64,000 nt of DNA from the NCBI RefSeq assembly GCF_041690465.1, contig NZ_JAWLHG010000022.1, positions 16,971 through 80,970 of the forward strand, written 5' to 3'. Below, piece after piece: positions 58,837 through 64,000 of the stretch (its first letter is position 1; the number at the start of each line of letters is the position of its first letter). The stretch comes from Falsiroseomonas sp041690465 (GTDB lineage Bacteria > Pseudomonadota > Alphaproteobacteria > Acetobacterales > Acetobacteraceae). A model generated the notes under the pieces. The model did no database searches, was not told the origin of the DNA, and saw only the letters and a list, made by a program, of their open reading frames with translations. The translations under genes were made by a program, and so were the position numbers.

Positions 58837-60074
58837 GCGGGAAGGCGGCGCCGGTCACCGCCTGCCGCGCCTGCGGCGGCGCACTGGGCGCGGTGTTCTG
58901 CGACCTCGGCACGCAGCCGGTCGCGAATTCCTACGTCCCGCTTGAGCGCGCGGAGGCGCCGGAGCCGCGTTTCCCGCTGCGTGCCGTGGTCTGCCGCGGC
59001 TGCCGCCTGGTGCAGCTCGACACGGTGGTGGATGCGGAGGGCATCTTCTCCGACTACGCCTATTTCTCCTCTGCCTCGGCCTCCTGGCTCGACCATGCCG
59101 AACGGTTCTGCACGGCGATGACGCGGCGGCTGGATCTCGGCGCGCGCTCCTTCGTGGTGGAGGTGGCGAGCAACGACGGCTACCTGCTGAAGAACTTCGT
59201 CGGGGCCGGCATCCCCTGCCTCGGCATCGAGCCGGCGGCGAATGTCGCGGCGATGGCGCGGGCAGCCGGCGTTCCCACCGAAACGCGCTTCTTCGGCGAA
59301 GCCTATGCGCACGAGCTGGTGGCACGGCGTGGCGATGCGGACCTGGTCGCGGCGAACAACGTGCTGGCGCATGTGCCGGCGGTGAACGACTTCGTCGCCG
59401 GGCTTTCCGTGCTCGCCGGGCCGCGCGGTGTGATCTCGATCGAGGCGCCGCATCTGGTGCGCATGGTGGATGGCGCGCAGTTCGACACGATCTACCACGA
59501 GCACTACGCCTATTGGTCGCTGCTGGCGATGGAGGCGGTGCTGGGCCGCCATGGCCTGCGCGTCTTCGATGTCGAGCGGCTGCCGACGCATGGCGGCTCG
59601 CTGCGCGTGCTGGCCTCCGCCGCCGATCGCGCGCCCTCGGGCACGCTCGCGGCGGTGCGCGCGGAGGAAGTCGCGCGCGGCCTGGCGCACGACGCCTTCT
59701 ACGAAGGCTTCGAGACGCGGGTGCAGGCAACGCTGCGCGATTTCCGGGCGTGGCTGTGGCAGGCGCGCACCGCGGGGCGGCGGATCGGCGCCTATGGCGC
59801 GGCGGCGAAGGGCAACACCTTCCTCAATGCCGCCGGGGTCGGTGCCGCCGACATCCTCGCCGTGGCGGATCGCAGCCCCGCCAAACAGGGGCGGCTGCTG
59901 CCCGGCAGCCACATCCCGGTGGTGACGCCCGAGGCGCTGCTCGCGCTGGCGCCCGACGACATCCTCGTGCTGCCCTGGAACATCGGCGCCGAGATCGCCG
60001 GGCAGCTGCGTGCTGCGGGCTTCGCCGGCCGCATCCTGACCGCGGTACCGGCGATGCGGGAGCTCGCGGGTTGA
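58833..60074 (+). CDS. Sugar C-methyltransferase, TylC3/TcaB9 type
   Basis: A 413-residue SAM enzyme of the nucleotide-sugar C-methyltransferase family. The N-terminal zinc-like cysteines are CRACGG...VCRGCRLVQL. SAM binding is in VVEVASNDGYLLKNFVGAG, and the catalytic pair lies in YHEHYAYWS, with Tyr221 and His224 close to Tyr222/His225 of TcaB9. The C-terminal Rossmann domain has GAYGAAAKGNTFLNAAGV. The family methylates C3 of 4-keto-deoxysugars. Placed directly after rfbG, it would act on the CDP-4-keto-6-deoxyglucose made there. Position of methylation is inferred. Confidence 0.85.
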   Translation: MSGKAAPVTACRACGGALGAVFCDLGTQPVANSYVPLERAEAPEPRFPLRAVVCRGCRLVQLDTVVDAEGIFSDYAYFSSASASWLDHAERFCTAMTRRLDLGARSFVVEVASNDGYLLKNFVGAGIPCLGIEPAANVAAMARAAGVPTETRFFGEAYAHELVARRGDADLVAANNVLAHVPAVNDFVAGLSVLAGPRGVISIEAPHLVRMVDGAQFDTIYHEHYAYWSLLAMEAVLGRHGLRVFDVERLPTHGGSLRVLASAADRAPSGTLAAVRAEEVARGLAHDAFYEGFETRVQATLRDFRAWLWQARTAGRRIGAYGAAAKGNTFLNAAGVGAADILAVADRSPAKQGRLLPGSHIPVVTPEALLALAPDDILVLPWNIGAEIAGQLRAAGFAGRILTAVPAMRELAG

Positions 60075-60616
60075 TCTTCCGCCCGCTGGCGATCGCGGGG
60101 CTGCTGGAAATCCTGCCGGAGCGTGCGCGCGACGAGCGCGGCGCCTTCTTCCGCAGCTACTGTGCCGAGGAATTCGCCCGCGTCGGCGTCGATTTCCGTC
60201 CGGCGCAGGTCAGCGTGTCGGAGAATCCGCGGCGGCACACGCTGCGGGGGATGCACTGGCAGCCCGCGCCCGCCGCGGAGGCGAAGCTGATCCGCTGCAC
60301 CCGCGGCGCGGTGCACGACGTCGCGGTGGATATCCGCGCCGGCTCCGCCAGTTTCGGCCGCCATGCCGCGGTGACGCTCTCGGCCGAGGCAGGCAACGCC
60401 TTCTTCATCCCGGCCGGCTTCGCGCATGGCTTCCTGACCCTGACCGAGGATGCCGCGCTGGAATACATGATGGACGTTCCCTTCGTGCCCGGCCTCGGCC
60501 GCGGCCTCCGCTGGAACGACCCGGGTGTCGCCATTCGCTGGCCGGCCGCACCGGCGGTGATCTCCGCGCGCGATGCGAGCTGGCCGGATTTCGTCGCCGC
60601 CGCTGCCGATGCCTGA
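60071..60616 (+). CDS. RmlC-like dTDP-4-keto-sugar 3,5-epimerase
   Basis: A 181-residue cupin-fold epimerase. FRPLAIAGLLEILPERARDERGAFFRSY is the opening. The catalytic base is His62 in LRGMHWQP, which aligns with the RmlC base His near residue 63; DVAVDIRAGSASFGRH and FIPAGFAHGFLTL follow. The start is a TTG at 60071 that overlaps the preceding stop (TTGA); no nearby ATG or GTG gives the conserved N-terminus. It would epimerise C3 and/or C5 of the methylated CDP-4-keto-sugar. Confidence 0.85.
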   Translation: MIFRPLAIAGLLEILPERARDERGAFFRSYCAEEFARVGVDFRPAQVSVSENPRRHTLRGMHWQPAPAAEAKLIRCTRGAVHDVAVDIRAGSASFGRHAAVTLSAEAGNAFFIPAGFAHGFLTLTEDAALEYMMDVPFVPGLGRGLRWNDPGVAIRWPAAPAVISARDASWPDFVAAAADA

Positions 60617-61565
60617 GCGGCTGCTGCTCACCGGCGCCAGCGGCTTCGTCGGCCGCGCGCTGGTCGCGCCGCTGCTGGCCCAGGGCTTCGAGCTGCATGC
60701 CGTCTCGCACCGCGCACCGCCGCCGGCCACGGCGATCCGCTGGCATCGTGCCGACCTGCTCGACGAAGTGGCGGCGCGGGCGCTGCTGCGCGACGTCCGG
60801 CCCGCCGTGCTGGTCCACGCCGCGTGGTATGTGGAGCACGGCAGGTTCTGGACGGCGCCGGAGAACGCGGCCTGGCTCGCAGCCTCGGAGGCTCTCGCGG
60901 CGGACTTCGCGGAGCTGGGCGGCCGGCGGATCCTGGGCATCGGCAGCTGCGCCGAATATGCGGATGCCGCCGGCGAGGACGCCCTTCCCTGGCCGGAGAG
61001 CCGCCCGATCGGCCCCGGCACGCCCTATGGCCGCGCCAAGGCGGAGCTTGCGGAGCGCCTCGCGCATTTGGGCGAGCGGCGCCCGGTTTCGGTCGCCTGG
61101 GCGCGGCTGTTCCATCTGTTCGGCGAGGGCGAGCCGCAGGGTAAGCTGGTGCCCTCCGTCGCGCTGGCGCTGCTGGCCGGGCGGGAGGCGCCTTGCGCCT
61201 CCGGCCGTCCGGTGCGTGATTTCGCTGCCACCCGCTTCATTGGTGGGGCGCTGGCCGCGGTGGCGGCGAGCGGCGTGACCGGGCCGGTGAACGTCGCCTC
61301 CGGCGAGGGCCGCACGATTGCCGAGGTCGTGCGCATCCTGGGCGAGGCCGCCGGGAGGCCCGGGCTGGTCCGTCTTGGCGCGCTGCCTGATCGTCCGGGC
61401 GAGGTGCCATGCATGGTCGCCGATGTCACACGGCTGCGGCGCCAGATCGGCTTCACGGCCGCGCCGGGGGTCGAGGCGGACCTCCGCGCCATGCTGCGAC
61501 ATCTGGGGGAAAACCGGGGCATGGTGGGCGCGGCAGGGATTGAACCTGCGACCCTTCGCGTGTGA
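60609..61565 (+). CDS. NAD-dependent epimerase/4-ketoreductase (SDR-extended) ending inside tRNA-Val
   Basis: A 318-residue extended SDR. Seen: LLLTGASGFVGRALV for NAD(P) binding, GIGSCAEY, GTPYGRAKAELAERL with the catalytic Tyr-Lys, and NVASGEGRTIAEVV. The likely role is reduction of the 4-keto group to finish the CDP-sugar. The ATG at 60609 overlaps the previous gene by eight bases. The last 14 codons (MVGAAGIEPATLRV) are antisense to the tRNA-Val gene, with the stop at 61563-61565. The natural C-terminus may be a few residues shorter if an upstream stop was lost. Confidence 0.82.
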   Translation: MPERLLLTGASGFVGRALVAPLLAQGFELHAVSHRAPPPATAIRWHRADLLDEVAARALLRDVRPAVLVHAAWYVEHGRFWTAPENAAWLAASEALAADFAELGGRRILGIGSCAEYADAAGEDALPWPESRPIGPGTPYGRAKAELAERLAHLGERRPVSVAWARLFHLFGEGEPQGKLVPSVALALLAGREAPCASGRPVRDFAATRFIGGALAAVAASGVTGPVNVASGEGRTIAEVVRILGEAAGRPGLVRLGALPDRPGEVPCMVADVTRLRRQIGFTAAPGVEADLRAMLRHLGENRGMVGAAGIEPATLRV

Positions 61566-61596
61566 AGCGAATGCTCTCCCGCTGAGCTACGCGCCC
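61522..61596 (-). tRNA. tRNA-Val (anticodon CAC)
   Basis: Read on the minus strand, the sequence folds as a full cloverleaf: acceptor GGGCGCG with CGCGCCC, D-arm GCTC...GAGC, anticodon stem TTCGC/GCGAA with loop TTCACAC (anticodon CAC, reading GUG for valine), and T-arm GCAGG TTCAATC CCTGC. The discriminator A and an encoded CCA follow. The gene overlaps the 3' end of the sugar reductase on the opposite strand by 44 bases. Confidence 0.93.
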
Positions 61597-61685
61597 ATGC
61601 CCGGGAGGCGCTGGATAGGAGGGGCGGCGGGGGGGTGTCAAGCCGGGCTTGCGGCACTGGGGAAGCGCCCGATATCCGCCCCACC

Positions 61686-62450
61686 ATGCACCGCATCCTC
61701 GCCGCCCTGCTGCTGCTCCTGCCGCTCGCCGCGGAGGCGCAGTCGGTGCGTGCGGTCTACGAGGTGCATGCCCTCGGTTCCACCGTGCTGGAACTGGAAG
61801 CACGCTTCGAGATCACCGGCGATGCCTATCGCGTCGAGACCTCGCTGCGCACGCGGGGCCTTGCCGCGCTGATCGTCTCGGGCGAGCAGGTCGCCCAGGT
61901 GCGCGGCGCCTGGGCGGGCGCTGCGCCGCTTCCCGCCGGATTCGTCTCCGAGGGCGTCTGGCGTGGCCGCGTGCGGCGGATCGCGCTCGACTGGCAGGGC
62001 GGCGACCCGCGCATCCTGGAACTCACCCCGTCCGAGGCGGAGGAACGCGAGGCGGTGCCGGAGGCGCTGCGGCGCGGCACGGTGGACGTGCTCTCGCTGG
62101 TTGCCTCGCTCGCCCGCCAGGTGGGGCGTAGCGGGCATTGCGACCTCGCCACGCCGATCTTCGATGGCCGCCGGCGCAGCGATTTCGACACCCGCAGCGA
62201 GGGCCGCGAGATCATCCGCCCCTGGCGCGGCGCCTGGCACGGCGAGGCGCTGCGCTGCGGCTTCGAGGGACGGCTGGTTGCCGGCTTCCGCCGTGACCAG
62301 ACACGCCGGGATGCCGCCGCCCCGCAGCGTGGCACGGCCTGGATCGCGGCGCCCTACGCCGGCGCGCCGGCCATCCCGGTGCGGATGGACATTCCGACAC
62401 GCTGGTTCGGCACCGCAACCGCGGTGCTGCTGCGCGCCGAGCCCAGCTAG
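61686..62450 (+). CDS. DUF3108 family exported protein
   Basis: A 254-residue protein with a signal peptide (HRILAALLLLLPLAAEAQ). VRAVYEVHALGSTVLELEARFEI and YRVETSLRTRGLAALIVSGEQ are the DUF3108 beta-rich opening, followed by a segment with DVLSLVASLARQVGRSGHC and a cysteine. It is likely periplasmic. The ATG at 61686 precedes the signal peptide. The stop codon lies in the CTAG at 62447-62450 that is also the likely target-site duplication of the adjacent MITE-like element. No function is established. Confidence 0.8.
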   Translation: MHRILAALLLLLPLAAEAQSVRAVYEVHALGSTVLELEARFEITGDAYRVETSLRTRGLAALIVSGEQVAQVRGAWAGAAPLPAGFVSEGVWRGRVRRIALDWQGGDPRILELTPSEAEEREAVPEALRRGTVDVLSLVASLARQVGRSGHCDLATPIFDGRRRSDFDTRSEGREIIRPWRGAWHGEALRCGFEGRLVAGFRRDQTRRDAAAPQRGTAWIAAPYAGAPAIPVRMDIPTRWFGTATAVLLRAEPS

Positions 62451-62463
62451 GAGCCTGTCCGAG
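62447..62463 (+). repeat. Left terminal inverted repeat of the MITE-like element
   Basis: CTAGGAGCCTGTCCGAG. Perfect match to the right end in inverted orientation. Its first four bases contain the DUF3108 stop codon. Confidence 0.85.
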
Positions 62464-62585
62464 TATTCCCCGCCCACGCCGCAGTCAGCAATTTTGATAC
62501 GCGAAGGCTGTCATCGGTATCCGCTTTCACTTTCACAGACGCTATAGGAGCAAGGCTGTGTCGCCCTTTGTCGCGAATCTGCTTT

Positions 62586-62602
62586 CTCGGACAGGCTCCT
62601 AG
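62586..62602 (-). repeat. Right terminal inverted repeat of the MITE-like element
   Basis: CTCGGACAGGCTCCTAG on the plus strand, the exact inverse of the left end, 122 bases away. Confidence 0.85.
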
Positions 62603-62684
62603 CGGCCACGTTCCGGACACGGCCTCGGCGAGCAGGCCGCCGAGTAGGGCAGGCAGATCCACGACCACCAAGGGGAGTCTCGTG

Positions 62685-63341
62685 TCATAGCGCCCCTCCC
62701 CTTACTATTCTTGTCGCTTCCCAATCCACATTACCGGCATCCAGGCCGCGGGTGAGGCGGTGTGTGACGCGGACAGGGTGGAAGCTATCCGGCACGATCC
62801 ATGCCGCTCGCTCCACCAGGGCCATGTTGTCGGAGATGCCGCTCTCCGTGAGTTTGACGACAAAGGCATCGTAGCTGCCTGCGGGAACGCTGACCCGTTC
62901 GCGGCGCAGCACCTCGAATTGGAACAGCCAAGCGCTATTGCCGCTTCTGTTACCTTCGCCAGCAAGCAGGACGGACGAGCGCTTTCCCACATCGAGGGGG
63001 AAGAGCTGCGACATCGCCGCGCCGATCCGGGCGGCGTGTTCCTGAGATAAAGACCGAAGCCCAAGCACGTCCAGGAAGCCGTGGTTGCCGCCGAACGACA
63101 CGACGCAGGGGCGGCCGGGCTCGCTTCGCTGATAATGAAGCGGCGCGATCTGCTGCCCAGTATCGGACCGGCGCCGGTAGATGACCGTCCCGGGGGCGGG
63201 GCAGAAGGTCACTGGCGTGACCAGGGCGGCAGGCGGTGCGGGTGGTGGGGCGCTGCCAGTAAGGGGCGGCCAAGTCTCGCCCTGTTGGCAGCCGCCTAGG
63301 ATAAGCAGTGCCCCCACCCAGGGCGGCGCGATAGACCACAT
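62685..63341 (-). CDS. Hypothetical lipoprotein
   Basis: A 218-residue protein with a lipoprotein signal: a hydrophobic N-terminus (WVGALLILGGC) with a lipobox-type LGGC. The mature part has FCPAPGTVIYRRRSDTGQQIAPLHYQ, FDVLGLRSLSQ-like and VPAGSYDAFVVKLTESG segments and ends RIVRGGAL. It has one beta-rich domain and no recognised family. It lies beside the MITE and is less GC-rich than neighbours, which may indicate later acquisition. Confidence 0.6.
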   Translation of the reverse strand: MWSIAPPWVGALLILGGCQQGETWPPLTGSAPPPAPPAALVTPVTFCPAPGTVIYRRRSDTGQQIAPLHYQRSEPGRPCVVSFGGNHGFLDVLGLRSLSQEHAARIGAAMSQLFPLDVGKRSSVLLAGEGNRSGNSAWLFQFEVLRRERVSVPAGSYDAFVVKLTESGISDNMALVERAAWIVPDSFHPVRVTHRLTRGLDAGNVDWEATRIVRGGAL

Positions 63342-63523
63342 GCCGTCTCCAGTTGCGATGCCGGATCATAACGCCCTATCGCTTCCTGCCGCCATAGGCG
63401 CGCGGCGGGGACGGCGTTAGCGGCGGGGCGCCGGCGGCATGGAGCCGGAACGGATCGAGATGCGACCGGGGGGGTCGCTCGTCCCTACTAGGGTCTGTTA
63501 GCGCTTAGCTCAGCGGCGGCGGA

Positions 63524-63802
63524 TCAGGAGTGGCAACCAAGCATGACATTCACGATCACGGCGGGGACGAGGATCAGTGTTCCCGCCGCCGCAAACACCG
63601 TGCCCAGTGTTCGATCCAGCCGTAGTTCGGCCAGTTCCTCTTTGCAGACGTCTACAGCTGTCGACCGCGACGGGTAATCGGATCGCGCAATGCACTCCGT
63701 CAGGAAGGTCGGTCGAGGAGTGCGCAAAGCAAAGGCTGACGCACCAGCGGCGGCGGCCAGTGCGAGAATGACAGCCGCTACCAAGCTCCCCTTCAAGAGC
63801 AT
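63524..63802 (-). CDS. Small exported or membrane protein, unknown
   Basis: A 92-residue protein with two hydrophobic stretches (GSLVAAVILALAAAAGASAFAL at the N-terminus and LGTVFAAAGTLILVPAVIVNVML near the C-terminus) around a polar cysteine-containing loop (ECIARSDYPSRSTAVDVCKEEL). The ATG at 63802 follows a GGAGGAGCAGTGAG ribosome binding sequence, which is why it is preferred to upstream starts. No family is recognised. Confidence 0.6.
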   Translation of the reverse strand: MLLKGSLVAAVILALAAAAGASAFALRTPRPTFLTECIARSDYPSRSTAVDVCKEELAELRLDRTLGTVFAAAGTLILVPAVIVNVMLGCHS

Positions 63803-63902
63803 CTCACTGCTCCTCCGCTCCCGACCTGAGTGTAACTCAGCGGTCTGTTCGGATCCAATCCAAGGTGGCTGCAAGTTGCAGGACGCCGAGGAACGACGCA
63901 GC

Positions 63903-64000
63903 GTAAGCGGAGGCTCCGGACCCTTCGCGCCGCGGCTTGACGCTCAGGTGTTTTTCGAGGCTGCCCAGTGCCAGGGCATGAGCTCGTCGATGCGGTTCTC
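63903..64000 (-). mobile_element. Partial IS66-family insertion sequence, one end
   Basis: The segment starting GTAAGCGGAGGCTCCGGA at 63903 has the GTAAGCG terminus typical of IS66 ends, followed inward by the transposase 3' end. The element continues past the window. The 8 bases to its left (63895-63902, GACGCAGC) would be the target duplication if the other end matches. Confidence 0.7.
63944..64000 (-). CDS. IS66-type transposase (TnpC) C-terminus, partial
   Basis: The last 18 codons read ENRIDELMPWHWAASKNT and then a stop. This matches the IS66 C-terminal element RIDELLPW found in IS66 transposases. The remainder is outside the window. Confidence 0.75.
   Translation of the reverse strand, partial: ENRIDELMPWHWAASKNT

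Larger units (their letters stand above)
62447..62602. mobile_element. MITE-like element with perfect 17-base terminal inverted repeats
   Basis: CTAGGAGCCTGTCCGAG at 62447-62463 is the exact reverse complement of CTCGGACAGGCTCCTAG at 62586-62602. The 148-base interior (62451-62598) has no transposase. The outermost CTAG on both sides may be the target duplication. GAGCCTGTCC-type ends and a CTAG/YTAR target fit the IS5 family, so this is probably a non-autonomous derivative. Family is an inference from ends only. Confidence 0.7.

Noticed and set aside
61524..61565. The peptide MVGAAGIEPATLRV at the end of the sugar reductase as a conserved domain.
   Set aside because: It is the well-known artefact of reading a tRNA gene's complement, not a protein feature.

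Overview
The window is high-GC DNA throughout, with densely packed, translationally coupled operons. The gene content points to an alphaproteobacterium of the Acetobacteraceae/Rhodospirillales type, for example a Roseomonas-like genus: a full pqqABCDE operon with a PQQ-dependent sugar dehydrogenase and its cytochrome, an alphaproteobacterial pyruvate dehydrogenase operon whose E1-beta subunit carries a lipoyl domain, a complete cbb3 oxidase locus under an FNR-type box, and a fused indolepyruvate ferredoxin oxidoreductase. The assignment rests on gene content and family recognition only, not on a database search.

Layout. (a) 1-2.6 kb is mobile debris: a 5'-truncated, frameshifted IS3-type transposase and a frameshifted phage/GTA-type tail protein. 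(b) 2.6-14.5 kb is a sulfonate/sulfate-ester catabolic locus. A LacI-type repressor is divergent from a coupled operon for an aliphatic-sulfonate-like ABC transporter, an HpsN-like sulfopropanediol dehydrogenase, a DegT aminotransferase, an SDR, an MDR, a choline-sulfatase-like sulfatase and a Bug-type binding protein. It ends in a truncated suyA (sulfolactate sulfo-lyase small subunit) and no suyB. (c) 14.5-20 kb holds decayed sequence, then pqqABCDE, then a convergent PQQ sugar dehydrogenase and dihaem cytochrome c pair. (d) 20.8-21.7 kb is a YghU-like glutathione transferase. (e) 22-29.3 kb is the pyruvate dehydrogenase and lipoate operon (E1a, lipoyl-E1b, E2, a GNAT enzyme, E3, lipA, a RatA/Coq10-like protein). 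(f) 29.3-34.2 kb holds a DUF1185 protein, an RlpA-like protein, a TauE/SafE-like membrane protein and a 991-residue RTX-repeat protein. (g) 35-43.9 kb is ccoNOQP-ccoGHIS plus two small unknown genes, behind a perfect FNR/FixK palindrome. (h) 44-51 kb holds an Lrp/AsnC regulator divergent from the fused IorAB protein, an acyl-CoA dehydrogenase, an M20 peptidase and an EF-hand protein. (i) 51.7-61.6 kb holds a nitronate monooxygenase and a glycosylation island: a methyltransferase-glycosyltransferase fusion, a SPINDLY/OGT-like TPR protein, and a five-gene coupled operon that looks like synthesis of a CDP-linked C-methylated 6-deoxyhexose. (j) 61.5-64 kb holds tRNA-Val(CAC), a DUF3108 protein, a small MITE-like element, two small unknown exported genes and the end of an IS66 element.

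How it fits together. The LacI operon would import a C3 sulfonate and oxidise it to sulfolactate. The enzyme that would release sulfite is broken here, so either another locus completes the route or it is decaying. The PQQ genes supply the cofactor for the adjacent periplasmic dehydrogenase, which would pass electrons to its partner cytochrome and then to oxidases such as the cbb3 enzyme encoded further on. The only strongly supported regulatory sites are the FNR box at 35063-35076 and the LacI operator at 3719-3732.
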